A stretch of DNA of 64,000 bases, from the NCBI RefSeq assembly GCF_001661075.1, contig NZ_CP014870.1, positions 6,601,501 through 6,665,500 on the forward strand. Direction: 5' to 3'. The position numbers and the translations under genes are program-made. The notes beneath the pieces are model-generated. The model was not told where the DNA came from. It saw only the letters and a program-made list of their open reading frames with translations, and did no database searches. Source of the DNA: Pseudomonas silesiensis. Its GTDB lineage: Bacteria > Pseudomonadota > Gammaproteobacteria > Pseudomonadales > Pseudomonadaceae. Of this stretch, positions 7,764 to 18,086 are shown in pieces. Numbering within the stretch: position 1 is the stretch's first letter; each line of letters opens with the position of its first letter.

Positions 7764-9773
7764 ATGTCCCGACTCAATCCCCGGCAGCAAGAAGCCGTGA
7801 GCTACGTCGGCGGCCCTCTTTTGGTGCTCGCCGGCGCAGGCTCCGGCAAGACCAGCGTGATCACGCGCAAGATTGCCCACTTGATCCAGAACTGCGGCAT
7901 TCGCGCCCAGTACATCGTCGCCATGACCTTTACCAACAAGGCCGCGCGCGAGATGAAAGAACGGGTCGGCACCCTGCTCAAGGGCGGCGAAGGCCGCGGC
8001 CTGACGGTGTGCACCTTTCACAACCTGGGCCTGAACATCATCCGCAAGGAACATGTTCGCCTGGGTTACAAGCCGGGCTTTTCGATCTTTGACGAGACCG
8101 ACGTCAAAGCCTTGATGACCGACATCATGCAGAAGGAATACTCGGGCGATGACGGTGTCGACGAGATCAAGAACATGATCGGCTCCTGGAAAAACGACCT
8201 GATCCTGCCGCCCGAAGCCCTGGAAAATGCGCGCAACCCCAAGGAGCAGACCGCCGCCATCGTTTATACCCACTATCAGCGCACGCTCAAGGCGTTCAAC
8301 GCGGTGGACTTCGACGACCTGATCCTGCTGCCGGTAAAACTCTTCCAGGAACACGCCGATATCCTGGAAAAATGGCAGAACAAAGTCCGGTACCTGCTGG
8401 TGGACGAATACCAGGACACCAACGCCAGCCAATATTTGCTGGTGAAGCTGCTGATCGGCACCCGTAATCAGTTCACCGTGGTCGGCGACGACGACCAGTC
8501 GATCTACGCCTGGCGCGGCGCTCGCCCGGAAAACCTGATGCTGCTCAAGGACGATTACCCGTCCCTGAAAGTCGTCATGCTCGAGCAGAACTATCGCTCC
8601 ACCAGCCGTATCCTGCGCTGCGCCAACGTGCTGATCTCGAACAACCCGCACGAATTCGAAAAGCAGCTGTGGAGTGAAATGGGTCACGGCGACGAGATCC
8701 GGGTGATCCGCTGCCGCAACGAAGACGCCGAAGCCGAGCGCGTGGCCGTGGAAATCCTCAGCCTGCACTTGCGCACCGATCGGCCTTACAGCGATTTCGC
8801 TATCCTGTATCGCGGTAACTACCAGGCCAAGTTGATCGAGCTGAAGCTGCAGCATCACCAGGTTCCTTATCGTTTGTCCGGCGGCAACAGCTTTTTCGGA
8901 CGTCAGGAAGTCAAAGACCTGATGGCTTACTTCCGCCTGATCGTGAACCCGGATGACGACAACGCCTTCCTGCGGGTGATCAACGTCCCACGCCGGGAAA
9001 TCGGTTCGACTACGCTGGAAAAGCTGGGCAACTACGCCACCGAACGAAAAATCTCGATGTACGCCGCCACCGACGAAATCGGCCTGGGCGAACACCTGGA
9101 TGCCCGTTTCACCGATCGCCTGTCGCGGTTCAAGCGTTTCATGGACAGAGTTCGCGAGCAGTGCGCCGGTGAAGACCCGATCTCGGCGCTGCGCAGCATG
9201 GTCATGGACATCGACTATGAGAATTGGCTGCGCACCAACAGCTCCAGCGACAAGGCCGCCGATTACCGCATGGGTAACGTGTGGTTCCTGATCGAGGCGT
9301 TGAAGAACACGCTGGAGAAAGACGAAGAAGGCGAGATGACTGTCGAAGACGCCATCGGCAAACTCGTGCTGCGCGACATGCTGGAACGTCAGCAGGAAGA
9401 GGAAGACGGCGCCGAAGGTGTGCAGATGATGACCTTGCACGCCTCCAAGGGCCTGGAGTTTCCCTACGTGTTCATTATGGGCATGGAGGAGGAAATCCTC
9501 CCGCACCGCTCCAGCATCGAAGCCGACACCATCGAGGAAGAACGCCGCCTGGCCTACGTCGGGATTACCCGTGCGCGTCAGACCCTGGCCTTCACCTTCG
9601 CCGCCAAGCGCAAGCAATACGGCGAGATAATCGACTGCGCACCGAGCCGTTTCCTCGATGAATTGCCGCCGGACGACCTGGCCTGGGAAGGCAACGACGA
9701 CACGCCGACCGAAGTGAAGGCCGTGCGCGGCAATACGGCATTGGCGGATATACGCGCAATGTTAAAGCGCTAG
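7764..9773 (+). CDS. rep: ATP-dependent DNA helicase Rep
   Basis: 669 residues, the usual length for Rep. This is a superfamily 1A 3'-5' helicase that removes roadblocks ahead of the replication fork. Walker A AGAGSGKT is at residues 23-30, the Q-motif region LNPRQQEAV is at the N-terminus, the DEYQDTN motif II is near 214, followed by GDDDQSIYAWRGA (motif III), LEQNYRS (motif IV), LMTLHASKGLE and VGITRAR (motifs V and VI). The start ATG follows a 260 bp gap shared with the divergent GGDEF/EAL gene. xpt follows 69 bp downstream on the same strand. Confidence 0.97.
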   Translation: MSRLNPRQQEAVSYVGGPLLVLAGAGSGKTSVITRKIAHLIQNCGIRAQYIVAMTFTNKAAREMKERVGTLLKGGEGRGLTVCTFHNLGLNIIRKEHVRLGYKPGFSIFDETDVKALMTDIMQKEYSGDDGVDEIKNMIGSWKNDLILPPEALENARNPKEQTAAIVYTHYQRTLKAFNAVDFDDLILLPVKLFQEHADILEKWQNKVRYLLVDEYQDTNASQYLLVKLLIGTRNQFTVVGDDDQSIYAWRGARPENLMLLKDDYPSLKVVMLEQNYRSTSRILRCANVLISNNPHEFEKQLWSEMGHGDEIRVIRCRNEDAEAERVAVEILSLHLRTDRPYSDFAILYRGNYQAKLIELKLQHHQVPYRLSGGNSFFGRQEVKDLMAYFRLIVNPDDDNAFLRVINVPRREIGSTTLEKLGNYATERKISMYAATDEIGLGEHLDARFTDRLSRFKRFMDRVREQCAGEDPISALRSMVMDIDYENWLRTNSSSDKAADYRMGNVWFLIEALKNTLEKDEEGEMTVEDAIGKLVLRDMLERQQEEEDGAEGVQMMTLHASKGLEFPYVFIMGMEEEILPHRSSIEADTIEEERRLAYVGITRARQTLAFTFAAKRKQYGEIIDCAPSRFLDELPPDDLAWEGNDDTPTEVKAVRGNTALADIRAMLKR

Positions 9774-9779
9774 AATTGA

Positions 9780-10415
<636 letters not shown>

Positions 10416-10434
10416 ATCAGCTGCACCGCTGTAC

Positions 10435-10527
10435 CTGTGGGAGCGGGCTTGCCCGCGATGGCGGTGTAACAGCCAACATGGATGTTGAATGTTTTTACCC
10501 CATCGCGGGCAAGCCCGCTCCCACAGG
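10435..10527. repeat. REPIN between xpt and the convergent acetyl-CoA hydrolase gene
   Basis: CCTGTGGGAGCGGGCTTGCC on the left and the inverted GGCAAGCCCGCTCCCACAGG on the right enclose about 50 bp. The arms match perfectly over 20 bases. Confidence 0.9.
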
Positions 10528-10541
10528 GATCTTCAGTGTGG

Positions 10542-12467
10542 CTAAAGTTGCGCGGTGGCTTTGAGGCCGGTGAGCAGCAATCGCTGGAACAAATCCTCTT
10601 TCAGCCCTTGCGGGTCAGTCAGTTGCATTCGCTGCAGATGCTCGGGATAAGTCGAAGGCTCCGGCGCATCCAGCGCAGCCTTACCCAATTCCAGAATCTC
10701 CGTGAGCTTGAACTTGCTCTTCAACCAGTTCAGCGCCCGCAACACATCCCGCTCCACCCCGGTGAAATCACACCCCAGCGGATACTCCGGGAACAGATTC
10801 GGATGCTGCGCCTGAATCGCCTGCAATCGCTGAGGATTGTTATCCGCAAACCGTGGATCGAGGCGGAAGTCTTTCGGTAATTTGCCAACGCTCTGCGCCT
10901 GCTCGATCAACCCTGGCTGAAAGCGTGAGTCGCTGATGTTCAGCAATGCCTCGATGACTGCCTCATCCGTCTTGCCGCGCAAATCGGCGATGCCATATTC
11001 GGTCACCACGATGTCCCGCAGGTGCCGCGGGATCGTGCAATGGCCGTATTCCCAGACGATGTTCGAACTGACGTCACCCCCCGACTCGCGCCAACTGCGC
11101 AGTAGCAGCACCGAACGCGCGCCTTCCAGCGCATGGCCCTGGGCGACAAAGTTGTACTGCCCGCCAACACCGCTGAGCACCCGCCCGTCTTCCAGCTGAT
11201 CCGCCACACCAGCACCCAACAGGGTCATGGTGAACACGGTATTGATAAAGCGCGCATCCAGGCGCTGCAGGCGCTTGAGCTCTTCCTGACCATAGAGCTC
11301 ATTGATGTAGCTGATGCGGGTCATGTTGAATTCGAGTCGCTTGCTCTGGGGCAACTCGCGCAAGCGCTCATAAAAACGGCGGGGCCCGAGGAAAAAGCCA
11401 CCGTGCACCGAAATACCGTCGGTTTGCGCGGCTTCGTCGAGAGTCCCGGCATTGGCCTGTTGTTGGGTCGGCACGTCCGGGTAGACCTTGCGCCGCACGA
11501 TCCCGGCATCAGCCAGCACCAGCAAGCCGTTGGCGAACATTTCGCTGCAGCCGTAAAGGCCCTTGGCGAAGGGTTCGACGCCGCCTTCGCGATCGATCAG
11601 TTGCGCCCACTGGCTGAGATTGATGTCCGCGAGCAAGGCCTTGTAGCCGTCACTGTCGGCTTGCCGCGCCAACAACGCGGCGGTCAGGGCATCGCCCATG
11701 GCGCCGATACCGATCTGCAAGGTGCCGCCATCGCGCACCAGCGTGCTGGCGTGCAGTCCAATGAAATGATCCTGAAACCCCACCGGCATGTTCGGCGTGG
11801 AGAACAGCGTCGTGCTGTCTTTCTCGTCAATCAACAGGTCGAAGGCATCGATACCCATTTCCGCGTCGCCGGGCATGTACGGCAAGTCGTTGTGCACCTG
11901 GCCCAATAGCAGGATCGTCTCCCCCGCAGCACGGCGTTTGGCGATCATCGGCAACAGGTCGAGGGTGATGTCCGGGTTACAGCTCAGGCTCAGGCGGTCG
12001 GGGTGCTCGCTGTGACTCGCCACCAGCTGCGCCACCAGGTTCAAGCCCGCGGCGTTGATGTCCCGGGCGGCGTGACTGTAGTTGCTGCTGACGTAATCGC
12101 GCTGCGCCGGTGCACTGTTGAGCAGGCTGCCGGGCTGCAGGAAGAATTGCTGGATACGAATGTTGGGCGGCAGGTTGTCCTGGTGCAGGCCCGCAAGGAA
12201 ATCCAGTTCCGGATAGTCGCCGAAAACCCGTTCGATGAAGGGTTCCAGGAAGCGCTTTTGCAGGCCGTCGCCTAACGCAGGGCGGCCGAGGCACAGGGCG
12301 GTGTAAATGGTCAGCTGCCGTTCGGGCAGTTGCGCAATGCGTTGAAACAGCGCGTTGACGAAGTGGTTGGGTTTGCCCAGGCCGAGGGGCAACCCCATAT
12401 GGATGTGCGCTGGCAATCGTGCCAAAACATCATCGACCGCCTGCTCGATAGAACACAGCTGCACCAT
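10542..12467 (-). CDS. Acetyl-CoA hydrolase/transferase family protein
   Basis: 641 residues from ATG 12467, chosen because AGGGAGGA lies five bases upstream; an open frame to 12560 has no such site. The CoA-transferase family I fold is indicated by LPLGLGKPNHFVNAL at the N-terminus, the GIGAMGDALTAAL glycine-rich segment, the GVGGQYNFVAQGHALEGARS block and the ITEYGIADLRGK-like motif VVTEYGIADLRGKT. The glutamate of the latter region forms the acyl-glutamyl-CoA intermediate in the family. It is longer than typical acetate:succinate CoA-transferases (about 500 residues), with the extra part mostly at the C-terminus. Acyl specificity is not evident. Confidence 0.85.
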   Translation of the reverse strand: MVQLCSIEQAVDDVLARLPAHIHMGLPLGLGKPNHFVNALFQRIAQLPERQLTIYTALCLGRPALGDGLQKRFLEPFIERVFGDYPELDFLAGLHQDNLPPNIRIQQFFLQPGSLLNSAPAQRDYVSSNYSHAARDINAAGLNLVAQLVASHSEHPDRLSLSCNPDITLDLLPMIAKRRAAGETILLLGQVHNDLPYMPGDAEMGIDAFDLLIDEKDSTTLFSTPNMPVGFQDHFIGLHASTLVRDGGTLQIGIGAMGDALTAALLARQADSDGYKALLADINLSQWAQLIDREGGVEPFAKGLYGCSEMFANGLLVLADAGIVRRKVYPDVPTQQQANAGTLDEAAQTDGISVHGGFFLGPRRFYERLRELPQSKRLEFNMTRISYINELYGQEELKRLQRLDARFINTVFTMTLLGAGVADQLEDGRVLSGVGGQYNFVAQGHALEGARSVLLLRSWRESGGDVSSNIVWEYGHCTIPRHLRDIVVTEYGIADLRGKTDEAVIEALLNISDSRFQPGLIEQAQSVGKLPKDFRLDPRFADNNPQRLQAIQAQHPNLFPEYPLGCDFTGVERDVLRALNWLKSKFKLTEILELGKAALDAPEPSTYPEHLQRMQLTDPQGLKEDLFQRLLLTGLKATAQL

Positions 12468-12558
12468 CTGATCCTCCCTTACGCTCCGTGAATGGGGTTG
12501 GACCGGGCTTGCCGGGCCTTTGCTGCAAAGAATAGTCCCAAGGGCAAATCGCAGGCAC

Positions 12559-12580
12559 AAAAAAGCCGCTCGCGAGCGGC
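12559..12580 (-). terminator. Rho-independent terminator for the cytochrome c5 transcript
   Basis: On the minus strand a perfect 16-base palindrome GCCGCTCGCGAGCGGC (12565-12580) is followed by six T. A second AAGCGGCTTTTTTGC-type half-site lies at 12702-12716, beyond the intervening REPIN, so the REPIN may have inserted into or next to an older terminator. Confidence 0.75.
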
Positions 12581-12590
12581 ATGATGTCCA

Positions 12591-12691
12591 CTGTAGGAGC
12601 GAGCTTGCTCGCGATGGTCGGTAACGATGACGCGTGTTAACTGGTTAACCGCGGCGGTCTTGAGTCCATCGCGAGCAAGCTCGCTCCTACA
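12591..12691. repeat. REPIN with extended spacer motif
   Basis: CTGTAGGAGCGAGCTTGCTC and the inverted GAGCAAGCTCGCTCCTACA flank about 60 bp. The spacer contains AACGATGACGCG, shared with the longer elements at 55633 and 61801. Confidence 0.85.
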
Positions 12692-12729
12692 ATTCGTTTG
12701 TAAGCGGCTTTTTTGCGAATGATGAAGCC

Positions 12730-13155
12730 TTACTTCAGGCCGGACATCTTCTGGATGGCGCCCTTGAGGTCGTCATCGGAGCAATCGGCGCAGGTGCCTT
12801 TAGGCGGCATCGCGTTGATCCCGGAGATCGCCTTTGCCAGCAAACCATCAAGACCGCCTTCCTTCTTGGCGCGCTCGCCCCAAGCGGCAGCGTCACCCAC
12901 TTTCGGCGCGCCCAACAGGCCAGTGCCGTGGCAAGCATTGCAATGTTTCGCAATCACCGAGTCTGGAGTCTTGGCATCACCGCCACCCGCAGAAGCGGCC
13001 ACTTCCATCCCCTTGCACTCTTGACCTTGTACACAGACTTTGCCGACTGGCTCAAGGCGTTTTGCAATGTCATCGTTCGTCGCAGCTTGAGCGCTGACTG
13101 CCCATAGGGCCAATACGGTTGCTGGTGCAGCCAGCATTTTCATAATTAGATTCAC
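12730..13155 (-). CDS. Cytochrome c5 family protein
   Basis: 141 residues. GTG at 13155 has GAGGG seven bases upstream and is preferred; ATG 13143 is the alternative. A signal peptide (MKMLAAPATVLALWAVSAQA) directs export to the periplasm. One haem c site, CNACH, precedes MPPKG, whose methionine is the usual distal haem ligand. CADC near the C-terminus is the disulfide typical of c5 cytochromes, and an additional pair (VCVQGQEC) lies in the N-terminal part. It serves as a small electron carrier. The position matches cycB (PA5300) next to pauR in P. aeruginosa. The terminator at 12559 follows. Confidence 0.93.
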   Translation of the reverse strand: MNLIMKMLAAPATVLALWAVSAQAATNDDIAKRLEPVGKVCVQGQECKGMEVAASAGGGDAKTPDSVIAKHCNACHGTGLLGAPKVGDAAAWGERAKKEGGLDGLLAKAISGINAMPPKGTCADCSDDDLKGAIQKMSGLK

Positions 13156-13325
13156 GCGTTCACCCTCAATGGTGGCTAGTCACGCCCACGGCCACGGTTC
13201 GCAGGCGGGCGCAAGTATAACGGTAAGCCCGCCACACTGAAACAACCCCAAAGTCGAAGGGGTCTTGTTGTGCAACGGAAAAACAGTCCGGGCACCTGCG
13301 CCATGCTGGCAGGGCGCCTCTTTTG

Positions 13326-13874
13326 TCAAAAATTCGCGGGTGTCGCTGCGCTGATTAGTCGCGCCGGTGCATCGAACGGATTGCGGAAACGATGCGGCTT
13401 GGTGCTTTCAAAGTAGTAGCTATCGCCGGCTTCGAGCACAAAAGTTTCCAGCCCGACCACCAGTTCCAGTCTTCCTTCGAGCAAAATCCCGGTTTCCTCG
13501 CCCTCGTGGGTGAGCATCTCTTCACCGGTGTCGGCGCCTGGCGGGTAGATTTCATTGAGGAAGGCGATAGCCCGGCTGGGGTGAGCCCGGCCGACCAGTT
13601 TCATGGTCACGGCACCATCGGAAATGTCGATCAGCTCGTTGGCCTTGTAGACGATCTGAGTCGGTTTTTCCTGCAGGATCTCTTCGGAAAAGAACTCGAC
13701 CATGGACATGGGGATCCCGCCCAACACTTTCCGCAGCGAACTGATCGAGGGGCTGACGCTGTTCTTCTCGATCATCGAAATGGTGCTGTTGGTGACGCCC
13801 GCCCGTTTGGCGAGTTCACGCTGGGAAAGGCCTTTGAGCTTACGGATGGATTGCAGTCGTTCACCGACGTCCAA
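13326..13874 (-). CDS. pauR: XRE-family regulator with cupin domain, PauR/PuuR-like
   Basis: 182 residues. An N-terminal helix-turn-helix (residues 1-62, LKGLSQRELAKRAGVTNSTISMIEK) is joined to a C-terminal cupin (about 100-178, containing MLTHEGEETGILLEGRLEL and GDSYYFESTKPHRFRN). This architecture belongs to PuuR-type repressors that bind polyamines and control putrescine and other polyamine catabolic genes; PauR (PA5301) is the P. aeruginosa protein in the same position. Inferred targets in this window are the amine oxidase at 18087 and the aldehyde dehydrogenase at 25708. It lies downstream of dadX on the same strand with a 127 bp gap. Confidence 0.9.
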   Translation of the reverse strand: MDVGERLQSIRKLKGLSQRELAKRAGVTNSTISMIEKNSVSPSISSLRKVLGGIPMSMVEFFSEEILQEKPTQIVYKANELIDISDGAVTMKLVGRAHPSRAIAFLNEIYPPGADTGEEMLTHEGEETGILLEGRLELVVGLETFVLEAGDSYYFESTKPHRFRNPFDAPARLISAATPANF

Positions 13875-14001
13875 GCTTGCGCCTCCAAGGATTCAGGTTG
13901 TTGGAATATTGAGCGTTATCATGGCGACAGCGTTCAGTATTTACAACACTTGGGCCTGAATCCTGTTCGGCGAGGCGACTTTCGGTCCGGGGTGCCTTGG
14001 G

Positions 14002-15075
14002 TCAAGCCCCGGAATAGAGCTTCGGCACCCGGCGCAAGTTGCAGAAAATCTGGTAAGGAATCGTGTCGGCGGCCTTGGCCACGTCACTGGCGAGGATGTT
14101 TTTGCCCCACAATTCCACGGTCGAACCGAGGCCGGCTTGCGGGACATCGGTCAAATCGATGCAAAGCATGTCCATCGACACCCGCCCGATCAATTGGCTG
14201 CGCTGGCCGGCGACCATCACCGGGGTCCCGGTCGGCGCCTGACGCGGATAACCGTCGGCGTAACCCATGGCCACTACACCAACGCGCATCGGCTTGGGCG
14301 TGACAAATTTCGCGCCGTAACCGATCGGCTCGCCGGCTGGGAGCTCACGCACACAAATCACCTTCGATTCGAGGGTCATCACCGGTTGCAGGCGTGATGC
14401 CACGGCATTGGCTTCTTCAAACGGTGTCGCGCCGTAGAGCATGATGCCCGGACGCACCCAATCACTTGGAATCTGCGGCCAACCCAGCACCGCCGGCGAG
14501 TTGCGCAGGCTGACCTCGGCGGACAAGCCCTGACGTGCCGCTTCAAAGACGGCCACTTGCTCGGCACTGGATTGACTGTGCAGCTCATCGGCGCGGGCAA
14601 AGTGACTCATCAGCACGATCTTCGCGACCTTGCCGCTTGCCAGCAACCGTTGATAGGCCGCCTGGTAATCCTTGGGATGCAGGCCGACCCGGTGCATGCC
14701 CGAGTCAAGCTTGAGCCAGACCGTGATCGGCTTGCTCAATGCGGCCTTCTCGATGGCGTCAAGCTGCCACAGCGAATGCACCACGCACCAGAAATCATGC
14801 TCGACGATCAGCGACAGCTCATCGGCTTCGAAAAAACCTTCGAGCAGCAACACCGGCGCACGAATGCCAGCGGCGCGCAGCTCCAGAGCCTCTTCGATGC
14901 AGGCCACGGCGAACCCGTCCGCCTCGGCTTCCAGTGCCTGGGCGCAACGCACGGCGCCATGGCCATAGGCATCGGCCTTGATCACAGCGAGGGCCTTGGA
15001 CCCCGTGACTTCACGGGCGATCTGGTAATTGTGACGCAGGGCTTGAAGGTCGATCAGGGCACGGGCAGGACGCAT
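14002..15075 (-). CDS. dadX: Catabolic alanine racemase
   Basis: 357 residues from ATG 15075; a TTG at 15099 would add eight residues but 357 is the family length. The PLP-binding site [11 protein letters not shown] has the Schiff-base lysine at residue 33, and MLYGATPF and GYADGYPRQ are conserved active-site blocks. The enzyme interconverts L- and D-alanine so that the D-isomer can be oxidised by DadA. It is the downstream gene of the dadA-ridA-dadX cluster, all on the minus strand, with the Lrp-type regulator gene divergent at the far end. Confidence 0.95.
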   Translation of the reverse strand: MRPARALIDLQALRHNYQIAREVTGSKALAVIKADAYGHGAVRCAQALEAEADGFAVACIEEALELRAAGIRAPVLLLEGFFEADELSLIVEHDFWCVVHSLWQLDAIEKAALSKPITVWLKLDSGMHRVGLHPKDYQAAYQRLLASGKVAKIVLMSHFARADELHSQSSAEQVAVFEAARQGLSAEVSLRNSPAVLGWPQIPSDWVRPGIMLYGATPFEEANAVASRLQPVMTLESKVICVRELPAGEPIGYGAKFVTPKPMRVGVVAMGYADGYPRQAPTGTPVMVAGQRSQLIGRVSMDMLCIDLTDVPQAGLGSTVELWGKNILASDVAKAADTIPYQIFCNLRRVPKLYSGA

Positions 15076-15185
15076 GGCGGCAGACTTCTGGTCGGTCAAT
15101 GGAAATAAAAACCGGCGCTGCTGAGGGCATAAGCCGCCTACAGCGCCGGGAGAGGGATAGTTCTGAATGACTTATCCAAGAGCCA

Positions 15186-15539
15186 TTACGGCAGAGCGGC
15201 TACAACCGACAGCTCCACCAGGATCTCCGGTTCGCACAGCTTCGATTCAACCGTAGCGCGAGCCGGTGCGACGCCTTTTGGCAGCCACTTGTCCCAGACC
15301 GCATTCATGCCTTCGAAGTGCGCATCAATGTCTTTCATGTAAATCGTCACCGACAACAGACGGCTCTTGTCGGTCCCGGCCAAGTCCAGCAAACGCTCGA
15401 TGTTGGCGAGGGTTTCACGGGTCTGCTGTTCAATCCCGGCACTCATGTCGTCGCCGACTTGCCCTGCCAGATAAACGGTGCCGCTGTGGACAACGATCTG
15501 GCTCATGCGCTCATTGGTGAGCTGGCGCTGGATTGACAT
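15186..15539 (-). CDS. RidA family protein embedded in the dad operon
   Basis: 117 residues from ATG 15539 ([17 protein letters not shown]); the frame extends upstream to 15569, but the family starts here. Conserved features are [12 protein letters not shown], the [16 protein letters not shown] helix and the anion-binding arginine in [17 protein letters not shown]. RidA proteins hydrolyse reactive enamines/imines. DadA releases an imino acid during oxidation of D-alanine, so a role in imine clearance fits the context. The start overlaps the 3' end of dadA by 29 bp, implying translational coupling. Confidence 0.92.
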   Translation of the reverse strand: MSIQRQLTNERMSQIVVHSGTVYLAGQVGDDMSAGIEQQTRETLANIERLLDLAGTDKSRLLSVTIYMKDIDAHFEGMNAVWDKWLPKGVAPARATVESKLCEPEILVELSVVAALP

Positions 15540-16815
15540 GTTTTGCGGACTCCTGGGTTTTGCTTCCATAACGGGAAATATCGAGGCCTTCGGCGCTGAT
15601 CTGCGGCGTTTTCTTCGCCATCAGGTCAGCCAGCAAGCGACCGGAGCCGCACGCCATGGTCCAACCGAGCGTACCGTGACCGGTGTTCAGGAACAGGTTC
15701 TTGAACGGTGTGGCGCCAACGATCGGCGTGCCGTCCGGTGTGGTCGGACGCAGACCGGTCCAGAAACTCGCCTGGGTCAGATCGCCGCCCTGAGGATAAA
15801 GGTCGTTGACGATCATCTCCAGGGTTTCGCGCCGGCGCGGGTTTAGCGACAGGTCAAAACCGGCGATTTCAGCCATGCCGCCCACGCGGATACGGTTGTC
15901 GAAGCGGGTGATCGCGACCTTGTAAGTCTCATCGAGGATAGTCGATGTCGGGGCCATCGCCGGATTGGTGATCGGTACGGTCAGCGAATAACCCTTGAGC
16001 GGATACACCGGCGCCTTGATGCCCAGCGGCTTGAGCAGTTGCGGCGAGTAGCTGCCGAGGGCCAGGACGTAGCGGTCAGCGGTTTCCAGCTTGCCGTCGA
16101 TCCAGACCCCGTTGATGCGGTCGCCGGCGTAGTCCAGGCGTTGAATGTCCTGGTCGAAGCGGAATTCCACACCCAGTTTGGTAGCCATTTCGACCAGGCG
16201 GGTGGTGAACATCTGGCAGTCGCCAGTCTGGTCGTTCGGCAGGCGCAGAGCACCGGCGAGGATATTGGTGACGCTGGCCAGCGCCGGCTCGACGCGGGCA
16301 ATGCCGGCGCGGTCGAGCAGTTCGAACGGCACGCCGGACTCTTTCAGCACGGCAATGTCTTTCCAGGCGCCGTCGAGTTGAGCCTGGGTACGGAACAGTT
16401 GAGTGGTACCGAGGCTGCGGCCTTCGTAGGCAATGCCGGTTTCGGCGCGCAATTCGTCGAGGCAGTCACGGCTGTACTCGGACAGACGGACCATGCGTTC
16501 TTTGTTCACCGCATAACGGCTGGCGGTGCAGTTACGCAGCATCTGCGCCATCCACAGGTATTGGTCGATGTTGGCGGTGGCCTTGATTGCCAACGGTGCG
16601 TGACGCTGCAGCAGCCACTTGATGGCCTTGAGCGGCACACCTGGCGCTGCCCACGGCGAGGCATAACCCGGCGACACCTGCCCGGCGTTGGCGAAACTGG
16701 TCTCCATGGCCGCAGCCGGCTGACGGTCCACCACCACCACTTCAAATCCGGCACGGGCCAGATAATAAGCACTGGTGGTACCGATGACGCCGCTACCCAA
16801 GACCATAACGCGCAT
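15511..16815 (-). CDS. dadA: D-amino acid dehydrogenase small subunit
   Basis: 434 residues from ATG 16815, which has AGGG at a proper distance; ATG 16821 lies too close to that site. An FAD-binding Rossmann motif [21 protein letters not shown] opens the protein and the DAO fold continues with [11 protein letters not shown] and the C-terminal [18 protein letters not shown]. The enzyme oxidises D-alanine and other D-amino acids to keto acids and ammonia, passing electrons to the respiratory chain at the inner membrane. It is the first gene of the dad operon and divergent from dadR. Confidence 0.96.
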   Translation of the reverse strand: MRVMVLGSGVIGTTSAYYLARAGFEVVVVDRQPAAAMETSFANAGQVSPGYASPWAAPGVPLKAIKWLLQRHAPLAIKATANIDQYLWMAQMLRNCTASRYAVNKERMVRLSEYSRDCLDELRAETGIAYEGRSLGTTQLFRTQAQLDGAWKDIAVLKESGVPFELLDRAGIARVEPALASVTNILAGALRLPNDQTGDCQMFTTRLVEMATKLGVEFRFDQDIQRLDYAGDRINGVWIDGKLETADRYVLALGSYSPQLLKPLGIKAPVYPLKGYSLTVPITNPAMAPTSTILDETYKVAITRFDNRIRVGGMAEIAGFDLSLNPRRRETLEMIVNDLYPQGGDLTQASFWTGLRPTTPDGTPIVGATPFKNLFLNTGHGTLGWTMACGSGRLLADLMAKKTPQISAEGLDISRYGSKTQESAKHVNPAPAHQ

Positions 16816-16971
16816 TTTCATATCCCTCATCGCGGCTTGCCGCTGACGTTTGTTGTTCAGACCGTTGATGTGGGCAGTGTAAAAAAGATTAGCCAGTGCT
16901 TTTCACTGTATAAATGCCTATATTTGGCGACAATTCTCGGCAAAAATCCTTTTCACGGAGGCGCATCCCCT

Positions 16972-17460
16972 ATGCGTACCAACACTCAGACCAAACGTGA
17001 GCTGGACAAGATCGACCGCAACATCCTGCGGATCCTGCAAGCGGACGGGCGCATTTCCTTCACCGAGCTGGGGGAAAAGGTCGGGCTCTCGACCACGCCC
17101 TGTACCGAGCGGGTCCGGCGGCTGGAGCGCGAGGGGATCATCATGGGCTACAACGCCCGGCTCAATCCGCAGCACCTCAAGGGGAGTCTGCTGGTGTTCG
17201 TCGAAATCAGCCTCGACTACAAATCCGGCGACACTTTCGAGGAGTTCCGACGCGCGGTGCTGAAACTGCCCCACGTATTGGAGTGCCATTTGGTGTCAGG
17301 GGATTTCGACTATTTGGTGAAAGCGCGGATTTCCGAGATGGCTTCGTACCGCAAGTTGCTGGGGGATATCTTGCTCAAACTGCCCCATGTGCGGGAGTCC
17401 AAGAGCTATATCGTGATGGAAGAGGTTAAAGAGAGCTTGAATCTGCCGATTCCGGATTGA
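16972..17460 (+). CDS. dadR: Lrp/AsnC family regulator of the dad operon
   Basis: 162 residues from ATG 16972, with GGAGG upstream. The same frame is open far upstream, inside antisense dadA, but the protein clearly starts here (MRTNTQTKRELDKIDRNILRILQADGR). An N-terminal AsnC-type helix-turn-helix (ISFTELGEKVGLSTTPCTERVRRLEREG) and a C-terminal RAM/ligand-binding domain (VFVEISLDYK, HVLECHLVSGDFDYLVK) are present. In P. aeruginosa the protein in this position activates dadAX in response to alanine. The 156 bp divergent gap with dadA holds AT-rich tracts suited to Lrp binding. Confidence 0.93.
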   Translation: MRTNTQTKRELDKIDRNILRILQADGRISFTELGEKVGLSTTPCTERVRRLEREGIIMGYNARLNPQHLKGSLLVFVEISLDYKSGDTFEEFRRAVLKLPHVLECHLVSGDFDYLVKARISEMASYRKLLGDILLKLPHVRESKSYIVMEEVKESLNLPIPD

Positions 17461-17500
17461 GGGTCTGACTCAGAGGGATTTGTTGCCTGAGCGGACGCTT

Positions 17501-17563
17501 TCGCGAGCAAGCCCGCTCCCACAATGGAATGCATTTCAACTGTGGGAGCGGGCTTGCTCGCGA
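17501..17563. repeat. Short REP pair
   Basis: TCGCGAGCAAGCCCGCTCCC followed by ACA and the inverted TGTGGGAGCGGGCTTGCTCG are separated by only about 17 bp. The pair would form a near-perfect hairpin downstream of dadR, facing the convergent YkgJ gene. Confidence 0.88.
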
Positions 17564-17585
17564 ATGAAGACGACTCGGTTTCCCC

Positions 17586-17939
17586 TTAGACAAGCACCTG
17601 CCGGGTCGACGCCATGTACTCATGAATCTGCTTCTCGACCCGCGGATGAATCAGCTCCACCGGCCCTCGCCCATTGGGGCAAGGCAAGGTCTTGGTAGTG
17701 CCGAACAGCCGACAGATCAACGGCCGCTCGTCATACACCGTGCAACCGTCGGGCCCCAGGTGCACGCAATTGAGCTCATCCATCGCCGCGTCCTGCTCGG
17801 CGCGGGTCTTGCGCGGCAGGCGGGACATTTCTTCCGGCGAGGTGGTCACCGGCCCACAGCAGTCATGGCAACCGGGCACGCACTCGAACGAGGGAATCTG
17901 CTGGCGCAGCGTGCGGATTTTCTGGCTGTTGCAGCTCAT
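17586..17939 (-). CDS. YkgJ family cysteine cluster protein
   Basis: 117 residues from ATG 17939 (MSCNSQKIRTLRQQIP). Eight or more cysteines are arranged in the CxxGCxDCC pattern (CVPGCHDCC), then CVHLGPDGCTVYDERPLICRLFG and LPCPNG, the signature of the Zn/Fe-S binding YkgJ/UPF0153 family. The role is unknown; metal binding is inferred from the cysteine pattern. The frame continues upstream to 18005, but conserved sequence begins at the chosen start. Confidence 0.9.
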   Translation of the reverse strand: MSCNSQKIRTLRQQIPSFECVPGCHDCCGPVTTSPEEMSRLPRKTRAEQDAAMDELNCVHLGPDGCTVYDERPLICRLFGTTKTLPCPNGRGPVELIHPRVEKQIHEYMASTRQVLV

Positions 17940-18086
17940 CGAAGCGTTGACCGAATGCGGAATAGACCGGGATTCTGACGCAAAAGCCGCAATCCAGACA
18001 GTCACAACCGACCAGTGTTGCCCGTACCGGAGGGTCAGGCTTATGCTCCGTCAAATTTTCTATACACCAGAATCGGGAACACGCAC

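Noticed and set aside
7722..9617. 631-codon minus-strand frame opposite rep
   Set aside because: It is an antisense shadow; composition is rich in V, H, Q, F repeats typical of reversed GC-rich coding sequence, and Rep is fully supported on the other strand.
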